From positions 1 through 57,544 of the forward strand of contig JAUCEF010000116.1 of NCBI GenBank assembly GCA_033558025.1: DNA of 57,544 bases. The letters are read 5' to 3'. Both the position numbers and the translations under genes were made by a program. This document shows positions 48,835 through 57,544 of this stretch, one piece after another. The stretch's first letter is position 1, and each line of letters opens with the position of its first letter. A model generated the notes under the pieces. It was given only the letters and a program-made list of their open reading frames with translations. It ran no database searches and was not told where the DNA came from. The stretch comes from Phytophthora sp. 'mugwort' (lineage: Eukaryota > Oomycota > Peronosporomycetes > Peronosporales > Peronosporaceae).

Positions 48835-48950
48835 TTTTTTTTTTTTTTTTTTTTAATAAAAATATAATATTTATAAATTAATTTTTTTATAAATATATAG
48901 CATATATAGTAAGTAAGTATTTTTAAAATATTTATTTCTTTTATTACATT
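48835..48950. promoter_or_regulatory. Divergent intergenic region between nad7 and nad2
   Basis: 116 bases separate the two divergent starts, so promoters for both strands are expected here. It holds a T run (48834-48854; A run before nad7) and AGCATATATAGTAAGTAAGTATT near 48899. No direct evidence for an initiation site. Confidence 0.4.
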
Positions 48951-50444
48951 ATGTTTTTTCAGGAAATTTTTAATAATAATTTTGAAATTATTATCCCCGA
49001 ATTTTTTTTAACAACTTTTTTATTAATTTTATTATTATTTGGTGTTTTTTATAAAAAAAATCAAAATGCTCAAAAAATTTTGATTATTAAAAATATTACT
49101 ACTATAATAATATATTTATTATTAATTCTTTTAATATTAACGTTAAATATAACAAATATTTCAAGTAACATATTAAATGGTGTATTACTTATTAATAATT
49201 TTACACAATTTATTAAAATAATTTTAATTTTATTAACAATTATTTGTTTTTTAATACAACAAAAATATTTAATACAACAAAAAATAAATTCATATGAAAT
49301 TAATATATTAATGTTAATATCATTATTGGGTTTAATGTTATTGGTATCTGCAAATCATTTTATTACTTTATATTTAGCAATTGAATTACAAAGTTTAAGT
49401 TTTTATATATTAACATCCACCCAAAAAAAATCGATATTATCAATTGAGGCTGGTTTAAAATATTTTATTTTAGGATCAATTGCTTCAGGTTTTATTCTAT
49501 TTGGTTCTTCAATAATTTATGCTATTACAGGTTCATTAAATTTTAATAATATTTTTTTAATATTATCAAATATAAATTTTTTAGATAATATAAATATATT
49601 AATTAGTTTATCTTATGGATTAATTTTTATTTTAGTTGGTATTTTATTTAAAATAGGTGCTACACCTTTTCATTTTTGGTTGCCTGATGTATATGAAGGT
49701 GCTCCAAATAATATTTCAAGTTTTTTTGCTATTGTACCAAAAATTGCTTTTATAGGAATTTTAATTCGTTTATTTTTTGAGATTTTTTTTAATATTTCAT
49801 ATTTCTTTGAAATTTTTTTTTATATTATTTCATTTTTATCTATGTTAATCGGTGCATTATCGGCATTACAACAAAAAAAAATCAAAAGATTATTAGCTTA
49901 TAGTGCAATAAGTCATGTAGGTTTTATATTAATAGGATTTACTTCAAATATGTTAAATAATATTCCATTTATTTTATTATATATTATAATTTATATTATA
50001 ACAAGTATTAATTTATGGACTTCTTATTTATCTTTAAATATCAATCATAAACCAATTAAATATTTAACAGATTTATCAAATATATATACTATTAATAAAT
50101 TAATTGCTATTATTATAATCATAAATATTTTTTCATTAGCTGGTATACCCCCATTAGCGGGTTTTTTTTCAAAATTATTTATATTTTTTTCAGCTATTAA
50201 AAATAATTATTTTAGTTTAGTATTTTTTGGTATTATTATAAGTGTTTTAAGCTCTTTTTATTATTTAAAAATAATTAAAATTATTTATTTTGAAAAAATA
50301 TTTAGAAAAATGTATATTTCACAAATAAATAAAAGTCAAAGTATAATATTATTAATTAGTACTCAATTTATTTTATTTTTATTTATTTATCCTAATATTA
50401 TATTAATAAATTTAAACAAAATTTATTTATATTTATTAATATAA
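48951..50444 (+). CDS. nad2: NADH dehydrogenase subunit 2
   Basis: Proton-pumping membrane subunit of complex I. The 497 residues have protist family length and about 14 hydrophobic helices. Conserved features are LYLAIELQSLSFYIL near residue 141, KYFILGSIASGFILFGSS near residue 175, KIGATPFHFWLPDVYEGAP near residue 237 and the LAGIPPLAGFFSKLFIF segment near residue 395. First gene of the plus-strand run that extends to cob. Confidence 0.97.
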   Translation: MFFQEIFNNNFEIIIPEFFLTTFLLILLLFGVFYKKNQNAQKILIIKNITTIIIYLLLILLILTLNITNISSNILNGVLLINNFTQFIKIILILLTIICFLIQQKYLIQQKINSYEINILMLISLLGLMLLVSANHFITLYLAIELQSLSFYILTSTQKKSILSIEAGLKYFILGSIASGFILFGSSIIYAITGSLNFNNIFLILSNINFLDNINILISLSYGLIFILVGILFKIGATPFHFWLPDVYEGAPNNISSFFAIVPKIAFIGILIRLFFEIFFNISYFFEIFFYIISFLSMLIGALSALQQKKIKRLLAYSAISHVGFILIGFTSNMLNNIPFILLYIIIYIITSINLWTSYLSLNINHKPIKYLTDLSNIYTINKLIAIIIIINIFSLAGIPPLAGFFSKLFIFFSAIKNNYFSLVFFGIIISVLSSFYYLKIIKIIYFEKIFRKMYISQINKSQSIILLISTQFILFLFIYPNIILINLNKIYLYLLI

Positions 50445-50450
50445 TATTTA

Positions 50451-50524
50451 GTTTGGATAGCTCAGTTGGTTAGAGTAAAAGACTGAAAATCTTTGTGTCG
50501 GTGGTTCAAATCCACCTCCAGACA
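50451..50524 (+). tRNA. trnF: tRNA-Phe(GAA)
   Basis: 74 bases, anticodon GAA, acceptor GTTTGGA paired with TCCAGAC (one T-G pair). Confidence 0.95.
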
Positions 50525-50540
50525 ATTTTATTATTAAAAT

Positions 50541-50867
50541 ATGTATCTTTTAAGAATAACTTTTAAATCATTTCAAAAAATAAATCAACTCAAACAAAAT
50601 TTATTAAAATTAAAAAAAATTAATAAATTCAAAAATATTCAAATACCCGGTGTATTTCAAACAAAACAAAAAAAAAAAATTTTTACATTATTAAGATCTC
50701 CCCATGTAAATAAAAAATCACGTGAACATTTTATTCATAAAAATTATACTTCTAAAATTAATATAAAATTTAAAAATATTTTTTATTTATTAAATTTTTT
50801 AGTTTTAATTAAAAAATTTTTATCTAAAAATTCATTAATAAATATTAAAATTATAAAAAAAAATTAA
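50541..50867 (+). CDS. rps10: Ribosomal protein S10
   Basis: Head protein of the small subunit. The 108 residues carry the family core IPGVFQTKQKKKIFTLLRSPHVNKKSREHF near residues 35-64 (bacterial LPTKxxRFTVLxSPHVNKxxRExFE). The first third and the C-terminus are Lys/Asn-rich. Flanked by trnF and trnR. Confidence 0.92.
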   Translation: MYLLRITFKSFQKINQLKQNLLKLKKINKFKNIQIPGVFQTKQKKKIFTLLRSPHVNKKSREHFIHKNYTSKINIKFKNIFYLLNFLVLIKKFLSKNSLINIKIIKKN

Positions 50868-50877
50868 AATTAAACTT

Positions 50878-50951
50878 ATGCTTATAGCTTAAATGGATAA
50901 AGCGTTAGATTGCGGATCTATAAAATGAAAGTTCAAATCTTTCTAAGCATA
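50878..50951 (+). tRNA. trnR: tRNA-Arg(GCG)
   Basis: 74 bases, loop TTGCGGA (anticodon GCG), acceptor ATGCTTA perfectly paired. Reads CGY; CGT is the main CGN codon in this genome. Confidence 0.92.
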
Positions 50952-50965
50952 TATTTTATTTATTT

Positions 50966-51037
50966 TGAAGTATAGCCAAGTGGTAAGGCCTCCGTTTTTG
51001 GTACGGAAAATCAAAGGTTCGAATCCTTTTACTTCAA
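50966..51037 (+). tRNA. trnQ: tRNA-Gln(UUG)
   Basis: 72 bases, loop TTTTGGT between TCCGT and ACGGA gives anticodon TTG; acceptor TGAAGTA perfectly paired. Confidence 0.94.
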
Positions 51038-51039
51038 AA

Positions 51040-51113
51040 GGGCCTATAACTCAGTTGGTTAGAGTATACGCCTGATAAGTGTAAAGTCAGTAGTTCAAAT
51101 CTACTTAGGCCCA
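51040..51113 (+). tRNA. trnI: tRNA-Ile(GAU)
   Basis: 74 bases, anticodon GAT, acceptor GGGCCTA paired with TAGGCCC. Confidence 0.96.
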
Positions 51114-51114
51114 A

Positions 51115-51189
51115 TGAATAATTAACTCAATTGGTAGAGTATTTCGTTTACACCGAAAATGTTAGCGGTTCGAGTCCGTTATTATTCAA
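51115..51189 (+). tRNA. trnV: tRNA-Val(UAC)
   Basis: 75 bases, anticodon TAC, acceptor TGAATAA paired with TTATTCA. Confidence 0.94.
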
Positions 51190-51205
51190 TAAAATAACAA
51201 ATAAT

Positions 51206-51586
51206 ATGTCAACAATTAATCAATTATTTTTAAAAAAACAAAAACGTTTAGAAAAAAAAAAAAGAAATAAAAGTCCAGCTTTAAAACAATGTCCTCAACG
51301 TAAAGGTATTTGTTTAAAAGTTTATAATACAACACCTAAAAAACCAAATTCTGCTATGCGTAAAGTAGCAAAAGTACACCTATCTAGTAGGTATACAATA
51401 ATTACTTATATTCCAGGTATTGGTCATACTTTACAAGAACATTCAATAGTATTAGTTAGAGGAGGTCGTGTAAAAGATTTACCTGGAGTAAAATATCATG
51501 TAATTCGTGGTAAATATGATTTATTAGGGATTTATTCTCGAAAAACATCAAGATCAAAATATGGAACTAAAATACGAAGAGTATAA
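51206..51586 (+). CDS. rps12: Ribosomal protein S12
   Basis: Decoding-site protein of the small subunit. The 126 residues have bacterial length: [32 protein letters not shown] near residue 32 and the [21 protein letters not shown] segment near residue 87, the most conserved part of the protein. The open frame extends upstream into trnV; the ATG at 51206 matches the family start. The end overlaps rps7 by 26 bases. Confidence 0.97.
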   Translation: MSTINQLFLKKQKRLEKKKRNKSPALKQCPQRKGICLKVYNTTPKKPNSAMRKVAKVHLSSRYTIITYIPGIGHTLQEHSIVLVRGGRVKDLPGVKYHVIRGKYDLLGIYSRKTSRSKYGTKIRRV

Positions 51587-51992
51587 AATAAAAAAATTAT
51601 TTATAAATATGTTATTAAAAAAAGGAAAAAAAACTTGTTCTGAAAACATATTTATAAATATTTTAATTACTTTAAAAAAAATTACAAAACAAAAACCGAA
51701 TTTTATTTTATTTAAATCAATTGAAAATTTATTACCGAAATTAAAAGCAATAAGTATTCCAAATAAAAAACGAAATAAAAAAAAAAAAAAAAAAGATAGA
51801 TATTTTTTAATGCTTTTAAATGAAGATAAACAAATTAAAAAATCGATATCGTGGTTACTTTTAAATGCAAATTTAAAAAACATAACAAACGAAATTATTC
51901 AAACTTCAAAAAATAAAAGTAAAACAATCAATACAAAAAAACAATATTATAAAAATATAAAAAAATTAAAATTTAATCTTATTTTTGATTAA
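51561..51992 (+). CDS. rps7: Ribosomal protein S7
   Basis: Head protein of the small subunit near the E site. The 143 residues start within rps12 (26-base overlap), in the str-operon order. Family signals are [23 protein letters not shown] near residue 13, the [22 protein letters not shown] stretch near residue 54 (bacterial AVENVxPxxEVRxRRVGG) and the [14 protein letters not shown] segment near residue 90. Shorter at the C-terminus and with a poly-Lys insertion encoded by an A run. Confidence 0.92.
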   Translation: MELKYEEYKIKKLFINMLLKKGKKTCSENIFINILITLKKITKQKPNFILFKSIENLLPKLKAISIPNKKRNKKKKKKDRYFLMLLNEDKQIKKSISWLLLNANLKNITNEIIQTSKNKSKTINTKKQYYKNIKKLKFNLIFD

Positions 51993-52052
51993 TTTTTTTA
52001 AAATACATTATTTATCATTAAATAATTAATTATTACAAATTATAAAATTCTT

Positions 52053-52967
52053 ATGAAAAATTATTATTATATTAATAAAAAAAATTTACAAATAGAAACT
52101 ACAACAAATGATTCTAATATCGATAAATTTCAAAATGATTTAAAAATTTTAAAAGAAATTAGTAATAATATACAAAATACACAAAAACATCCTTATCATT
52201 TAGTAGATCCAAGTCCTTGGCCTTTTATAATTTCTTTTGGACTTTTTTTTTTAACTTTTGGTGGTGCTATGTATTTTCATGGTTATATTGGCAGTAATTT
52301 CTTAATTTTAACAGGATTTTTAATGATTATTTTAACAATGTATACTTGGTTTCGTGATATAGTTAGAGAAGCTGTATATGAAGGTCAACATACTAAACAA
52401 GTACAATTAGGTTTAAGAAATGGTATGCTTTTATTTATTTTTAGTGAATTACTATTTTTTGTTAGTTTTTTTTGGGCTTTTTTTCATTCAGCTTTAGCAC
52501 CAACACCTGAAATTGGATCTTTATGGCCACCATTAGGTATTGAAACTGTTAATGCTTGGGGTATTCCTTTATTAAATACTGTAATATTATTATCATCTGG
52601 GGCAACTATTACTTGGGCACACCATTCAATAGTTTTTGGTGATAGAAAAAATGCTATTTTAAGTTTAATTATTACAATTTTATTAGCTTTTTTTTTTACT
52701 TTAATTCAAGCCTATGAATATATTGAAAGTACTTTTTCAATTTCTGATAGTATTTATGGTACAACTTTTTTTTTATTAACAGGTTTTCATGGTATTCACG
52801 TTATTGTAGGTACTATTTTTATTATAGTAAGTACTATTAGATTAATTAATCATCATTTTACAAAACAACATCATTTCGGTTTTGAAGCTGCAGCTTGGTA
52901 TTGGCATTTTGTAGATGTTGTTTGGTTATTTTTATTTGTAGCAGTTTACTGGTGGGGAGGTAATTAA
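52053..52967 (+). CDS. cox3: Cytochrome c oxidase subunit 3
   Basis: Complex IV membrane subunit. The 304 residues include an N-terminal extension of about 45 polar residues not seen in most COX3 proteins; the family core starts at HPYHLVDPSPWPF near residue 47. Seven hydrophobic helices follow, with FWAFFHSALAPTPEIGSLWPP near residue 142 and the C-terminal HFGFEAAAWYWHFVDVVWLFLF. No internal ATG lies between the extension and the core, so either the extension is translated or a non-ATG start is used. Confidence 0.97.
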   Translation: MKNYYYINKKNLQIETTTNDSNIDKFQNDLKILKEISNNIQNTQKHPYHLVDPSPWPFIISFGLFFLTFGGAMYFHGYIGSNFLILTGFLMIILTMYTWFRDIVREAVYEGQHTKQVQLGLRNGMLLFIFSELLFFVSFFWAFFHSALAPTPEIGSLWPPLGIETVNAWGIPLLNTVILLSSGATITWAHHSIVFGDRKNAILSLIITILLAFFFTLIQAYEYIESTFSISDSIYGTTFFLLTGFHGIHVIVGTIFIIVSTIRLINHHFTKQHHFGFEAAAWYWHFVDVVWLFLFVAVYWWGGN

Positions 52968-52991
52968 TTTATTAAAAAATTAATAATTTTT

Positions 52992-53711
52992 ATGGTTAGT
53001 CCTTTAGAACAATTTGAAATTTTACCTATTTTTCAAATACCTTTTGTATTTACTAATGCTTCTTTAATTTTAGTAATAGGTTTAGTTTATTTATATATAT
53101 TTACATGTATAAAAACTAAATTTATTCCAACACGTTTTCAACAAATTTTTGAAATGATTTTTAATATTACAATTGAATTAACTTATTCTAGTATAGGAAA
53201 AGCTGGTAAATATTTTGTTTCATTAATTTTTGTTGTTTTTTTTTTTATTTTATTATGTAATTTAATAGGAATGATTCCATACAGTTTTACTATAACAAGT
53301 CATTTAATTATTACGTTTACTTTAGCATTAACAATTTATTTAGGTTTTAATTTAATTGGAATTAAAAAACATAAATTTAATTTTTTAAATTTATTATTAC
53401 CTAGTGGTGCAAGTATAGCATTAGTTCCCATCTTAGTACCTATTGAATTAGTTTCATACATTTTTCGTGTAATTAGTTTACCTGTACGATTATTTGCAAA
53501 TATGATGGCTGGACATACTTTATTAAAAGTAATTGCAGGTTTTGCTTGGGCTATGTTAAATGTAAATAGTTTTATTTTTATGGCACATTTTATTCCATTA
53601 ATAATTATTGTATTATTGGTTGGTTTAGAAATTGCTGTAGCTTTAATTCAGGCATATGTGTTTACGATTTTAACGTGTATGTATATAAATGATGCTTTAA
53701 ATTTACATTAA
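52992..53711 (+). CDS. atp6: ATP synthase subunit a
   Basis: Proton-channel subunit of the Fo part of ATP synthase. The 239 residues have family length and about six hydrophobic helices. The essential Arg is in ISLPVRLFANMMAGHTLLKV near residue 156, followed by the C-terminal LEIAVALIQAYVFTILTCMYINDA segment. Starts 24 bases after cox3. Confidence 0.98.
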   Translation: MVSPLEQFEILPIFQIPFVFTNASLILVIGLVYLYIFTCIKTKFIPTRFQQIFEMIFNITIELTYSSIGKAGKYFVSLIFVVFFFILLCNLIGMIPYSFTITSHLIITFTLALTIYLGFNLIGIKKHKFNFLNLLLPSGASIALVPILVPIELVSYIFRVISLPVRLFANMMAGHTLLKVIAGFAWAMLNVNSFIFMAHFIPLIIIVLLVGLEIAVALIQAYVFTILTCMYINDALNLH

Positions 53712-53747
53712 TAAAATATACAAAAATAAGATATAATATTTTATATT

Positions 53748-53821
53748 GGAAAAATAGCTCAGTTGGTTAGAGTGGTAGCTTGTCACGCTATAAGTCGCGG
53801 GTTCAAGTCCCGTTTTTTCCG
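53748..53821 (+). tRNA. trnD: tRNA-Asp(GUC)
   Basis: 74 bases, anticodon GTC, acceptor GGAAAAA paired with TTTTTCC. Confidence 0.95.
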
Positions 53822-53855
53822 TTTAAATTTATTATATTTAAAAAAATTTATAAAT

Positions 53856-54209
53856 ATGTTATTAAATTATTCAAATATTTTTATATTCTTAATATTAAGT
53901 TTATTTTTATCAATTTTAATTTTCATTTTATCTTTTAGTTTAATTAAACAAAAAGATGATTTAGAAAAGTTAACAGCCTATGAATGTGGATTTAATCCTT
54001 ATGATGATGCTAGAAAAATTTTTGATGTAAAATTTTATTTAGTAGCTATCCTTTTTATTATTTTTGATTTAGAAGCTGTTTTTATTTTTCCTTGGGTTTT
54101 AACTTTAAGTTCAAATTTTTCATGGGGATTTTGGACTATGATTGAATTTTTAGTTGAATTAGTTATAGGTTTTATTTATATTTGGTGTAGTGATGCTTTA
54201 GAATGGTAA
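53856..54209 (+). CDS. nad3: NADH dehydrogenase subunit 3
   Basis: Membrane subunit of complex I near the quinone site. The 117 residues have family length; the loop LTAYECGFNPYDDARKIFDVKFYL near residue 41 carries the conserved active/deactive-switch Cys, and LVAILFIIFDLEAVFIFPW follows. The open frame extends back into trnD; the ATG at 53856 gives the family start. Confidence 0.97.
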   Translation: MLLNYSNIFIFLILSLFLSILIFILSFSLIKQKDDLEKLTAYECGFNPYDDARKIFDVKFYLVAILFIIFDLEAVFIFPWVLTLSSNFSWGFWTMIEFLVELVIGFIYIWCSDALEW

Positions 54210-54675
<466 letters not shown>

Positions 54676-54838
54676 TTAAAATTAAATCCTGAAAAATATG
54701 ATAAAAATTAATTTTTATCGTATTTTATGTTATATATATACTAATACTGGTTATAGTATTTATTTTAGAAAAAAAATTATTTATTTTTTTAATATATAAA
54801 TATTTATAATTATAAATATTTATAATTATTTTTTATTT
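54676..54838. other. Spacer between atp9 and nad9
   Basis: 163 bases with two small hairpins, GATAAAAATTAATTTTTATC near 54699 and ATACTA...TAGTAT near 54739, then direct TAAATATTTATAATTA repeats just before nad9. Confidence 0.5.
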
Positions 54839-55405
54839 ATGAAAGTATTAAAAAAATTTAGTCAATATTTATTACAGATTTTACCAATAATAAATTATAC
54901 TTTATATAAAAATGAATTATGTATAAATATTTCTACAAAAAATTTAATTCCTATTTTATTTTTTTTAAAAAATCATACAAATACTCAATTTAAAGTATTA
55001 TCAGAAATTTGTGTTATAGATTATATTAATAAAAAAAAACGTTTTGAAATAATTTATAATTTATTAAGTATTCGTTTTAATAGTCGTTTAAAAATTAAAA
55101 TAATAATTAATGAATTACAACCGGTAGATTCAATTATAAAAATATATCAATCAGCCAATTGGTGTGAAAGAGAAGTTTGGGATATGTTTGGTATTTTTTT
55201 TTTATACCATCCCGATTTAAGACGGATTTTAACAGATTATGGTTTTGAAGGACATCCTTTACGTAAAGATTTCCCTTTAAGTGGTTTTTTAGAAATTTTT
55301 TATAATGAATTAAAAAAACGTGTTGTTTATGAACCCATTAATTTATCACAACAATACCGATTATTTGAATTTAATAATCCTTGGAATAATAAAATAAATA
55401 TGTAA
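54839..55405 (+). CDS. nad9: NADH dehydrogenase subunit 9
   Basis: 30-kDa subunit of the peripheral arm of complex I. The 188 residues have family length; the signature NWCEREVWDMFGIFFLYHPDLRRILTDYGFEGHPLRKDFPLSG starts near residue 106. The N-terminal half is more diverged and Asn/Ile/Lys-rich. Confidence 0.97.
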   Translation: MKVLKKFSQYLLQILPIINYTLYKNELCINISTKNLIPILFFLKNHTNTQFKVLSEICVIDYINKKKRFEIIYNLLSIRFNSRLKIKIIINELQPVDSIIKIYQSANWCEREVWDMFGIFFLYHPDLRRILTDYGFEGHPLRKDFPLSGFLEIFYNELKKRVVYEPINLSQQYRLFEFNNPWNNKINM

Positions 55406-55452
55406 TATTTTATTAATTATTTTTGCTTTTAGGTAATTTTTCATTTCATATT

Positions 55453-56628
55453 ATGAGATGGAATAAAAAATCATTATTTGCGATTCTTAATAATCATTTA
55501 ATAGATTATCCTACACCTATTAATTTAAATTATTTTTTTGGATTCGGTTCGTTAGCTGGTATTATGTTAGTAATACAAATTTTAACAGGTATTTTTTTAG
55601 CAATGCATTATACTCCACATATTGATTTAGCTTTTAATAGTGTTGAACATATTATGAGAGATGTAAATAATGGTTGGTTAATTAGATATACACATGCAAA
55701 TGGAGCATCTTTTTTTTTTATTGTTGTATATATTCATATTTTTCGTGGTTTATATTATGGTTCTTATATCACACCAAGAGAAGCTATATGGTCTTCTGGT
55801 GTAATTATTTTTATTTTAATGATGGCTACAGCTTTTATGGGTTATGTTTTACCTTGGGGACAAATGAGTTTTTGGGGTGCAACTGTTATTACTAATTTAT
55901 TTTCTGCAATACCCTTAATAGGAAAAGATATTGTTGATTGGCTTTGGGGCGGATTTGCTGTTGATAATCCAACATTAAATCGTTTTTTTAGTTTACATTT
56001 TACATTACCTTTTATAATTGTGGGTGCCGTATTGATACATTTAATTTTATTACATGAAGTTGGTTCAAATAATCCTTTAGGTATTACATTAAAAAATGAA
56101 AATATACCTTTTTATCCATATTTTTATACTAAAGATTTATTTGGATTAATGATCTTATTTTTGATTTTCTTTATTTTTATTTTTTTTTATCCTAATACAT
56201 TAGGTCATCCCGATAATTATATTGAAGCAAATCCAATGAAAACACCTTTACATATCGTACCAGAATGGTATTTTTTACCGTTTTATGCAATTTTAAGATC
56301 TATTCCTAATAAAATTGGCGGTGTTATAGCTATGTTTGGTTCATTACTTATTTTATTAACAATACCTTTTACAAATTCATCTGAAATTAGAAGTACAGCT
56401 TTTAGACCTATATTTAAAATTTGTTATTGGTTATTAGTTATAGCTTTTTTATTATTAGGTTGGGTTGGACAATGTCCAGTTGAATATCCTTATACTGAAA
56501 TTGGTATTATAAGTATGATTTATTATTTTTTTTTTTTTATAATAATTATACCATTTTTAGGTAAATTAGAAACTTATTTAGTACGTTATAATATTAATAA
56601 AAAATCTTTAATAAATAAAAATAAATAA
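55453..56628 (+). CDS. cob: Cytochrome b
   Basis: Catalytic membrane subunit of complex III with two haem b groups. From the ATG at 55453 the protein has 391 residues, beginning [29 protein letters not shown] as is typical; an upstream TTG at 55423 is rejected. Haem-ligand regions GILLAMHY-like ...FLAMHYTP and [19 protein letters not shown] are present, the Qo motif PEWYF is near residue 275, and about eight helices are visible. No introns. It is the last gene before the nad11 repeat starts, 7 bases after its stop. Confidence 0.98.
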   Translation: MRWNKKSLFAILNNHLIDYPTPINLNYFFGFGSLAGIMLVIQILTGIFLAMHYTPHIDLAFNSVEHIMRDVNNGWLIRYTHANGASFFFIVVYIHIFRGLYYGSYITPREAIWSSGVIIFILMMATAFMGYVLPWGQMSFWGATVITNLFSAIPLIGKDIVDWLWGGFAVDNPTLNRFFSLHFTLPFIIVGAVLIHLILLHEVGSNNPLGITLKNENIPFYPYFYTKDLFGLMILFLIFFIFIFFYPNTLGHPDNYIEANPMKTPLHIVPEWYFLPFYAILRSIPNKIGGVIAMFGSLLILLTIPFTNSSEIRSTAFRPIFKICYWLLVIAFLLLGWVGQCPVEYPYTEIGIISMIYYFFFFIIIIPFLGKLETYLVRYNINKKSLINKNK

Positions 56629-56635
56629 TTTAAAT

Positions 56636-57544
56636 TGTATTCATTGTACACGTTGTGTACGTTTTGCTAATGAAATTTGTGGAATTGACGGTTTAGGTAC
56701 AACAGGTCGTGGTAATAAAACTGAAATTAATTTTTATTCTTCAAATATTTTTAAATCCGAATTTTCTGGTAATTTAGTAGATTTATGTCCTGTTGGTGCA
56801 TTAACTTCTAAACCCTATACTTTTAAAGCACGTTCTTGGGAATTAAAAAAAAAAGAGGGTATTGCTATTTTAGATAGTATTGGTTCAAATATTAAAATTG
56901 ATATTTTTAATAATGAAATTATACGTATTTTACCTAAAACTAATTTTAATATTAATAAAGAATGGATATCAGATAAAACAAGATATTTTTTTGATAGTTT
57001 AAAATATCAACGATTAAAATATCCATTATTAAAAGATAATCAAAACAATTTTCATAGGATTTCTTGGTTAGATGCTCTAAATATTATTAATAAAAAATTG
57101 ATAATTACAGATAGTTTTAATGCTAAAAGTATTATTGGTGATTTAACTGATTTAGAATCTCTTTTTTTATTAAAAAAAAATTTAAATAAATTAGGAATTT
57201 CAAATGTAAATTATGAACAATTTTTAAAAAATCGACAAATTAAGATAAATTCTGATTTAGCTTCAAATTTTTTATTTAATAATACTTTAAAATCTATTGA
57301 AGAATCTGATGTTTGTTTAATAATTGGTAGTGATATTCGTCAAGAAGGTTCTATTTTAAATATTCATTTAATTAATCGTTTAAAAAAAGGAAATTTTAAA
57401 ATAGCATATATCGGTAATAAAATTAATTTTACTTATCCAGTAAAACATTTAGGATTAACTTTTAAAACTTTAATAAATATTATTTTAGGAAAACATGTAT
57501 TTTGTAAACAATTAAAAAAAGCAAAAAAACCTTTAATTATTATA
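56636..57544 (+). pseudogene. nad11: 5'-truncated third copy of nad11, running to the window end
   Basis: Identical to 14349-15257 (offset 42287) from the first base to the end of the window. It starts exactly at codon 146, the first Cys of the 4Fe-4S set, and lacks the start codon, the 2Fe-2S cluster and the His-Cys cluster, so it cannot make a working NAD11. The frame stays open. The sequence presumably continues through the rest of nad11, nad1 and nad4L outside the window, which would make intact second copies of nad1 and nad4L. Confidence 0.93.

Noticed and set aside
51554..51883. Minus-strand ORF opposite rps7
   Set aside because: Antisense shadow of a clearly identified ribosomal gene.
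56636..57544. Window end as a simple circular overlap with the window start region
   Set aside because: Only these 909 bases match 14349-15257; the bases before 56636 are cob while those before 14349 are the nad11 5' part.

Overview
The window is a very AT-rich mitochondrial genome assembly from a protist, most likely a heterotrophic stramenopile (a bicosoecid or an oomycete relative would fit). The reasons are the gene-rich set (bacteria-like ribosomal protein clusters, nad7, nad9, nad11, tatC, rpl31 and 25 tRNAs, but no trnT), the absence of introns and the standard genetic code (Trp is UGG and the only Trp tRNA has anticodon CCA). The exact lineage is an inference.

Layout. Positions 1-17281 and 17313-34593 are the two arms of a huge inverted repeat with only 31 unpaired bases between them. 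Each arm carries, from the centre outward: nad4L, nad1, nad11, two Leu tRNAs, tatC, rpl31, trnC, trnS, rps11, rps13, rpl2, rps19, rps3, rpl16, trnI(CAU), an S1-like ORF, atp8, trnK, trnA, rps14, rps8, rpl6, rps2, rps4 (split in two), rnl, trnN, trnS, trnM, trnP, trnfM, rpl14, rpl5, trnG(GCC) and a membrane ORF. Positions 34594-56635 are single copy: trnG(UCC), trnY, rns, trnW, cox2, a tatA-like microORF, cox1, orf137, trnR, nad6, nad5, atp1, trnE, nad4, trnH, rpl10, nad7, nad2, trnF, rps10, trnR, trnQ, trnI, trnV, rps12, rps7, cox3, atp6, trnD, nad3, atp9, nad9 and cob. From 56636 to the end the sequence is again nad11, starting abruptly at codon 146 and identical to the arm copies.

Interpretation. 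At the palindrome centre lie 67-bp tandem repeats made from the 3' end of nad4L. With the third nad11 copy after cob, this fits a linear (or isomerising) chromosome of about 42.3 kb. It would have terminal inverted repeats of about 2.9 kb (nad11 3' part, nad1, nad4L, telomere-like repeats), and the contig would have read through one end as a head-to-head palindrome. Position 1 cuts a tRNA gene, so the left arm is probably a partial second copy of the same unit rather than independent genes.

The genes supply respiratory complexes I, III and IV, ATP synthase, a mitochondrial ribosome (rRNAs plus small- and large-subunit proteins) and a Tat translocase. The oddities most worth following are the palindrome and telomere-like repeats, a +1 frameshift in the conserved core of cox1, an rps4 gene split into two ORFs of which the second is full of hexapeptide repeats, a candidate tatA between cox2 and cox1, and a shared CTTTAAGA motif upstream of several transcription units. 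Arm 2 (17313-34593) carries the full descriptions; arm 1 entries are short because they are exact inverted copies.
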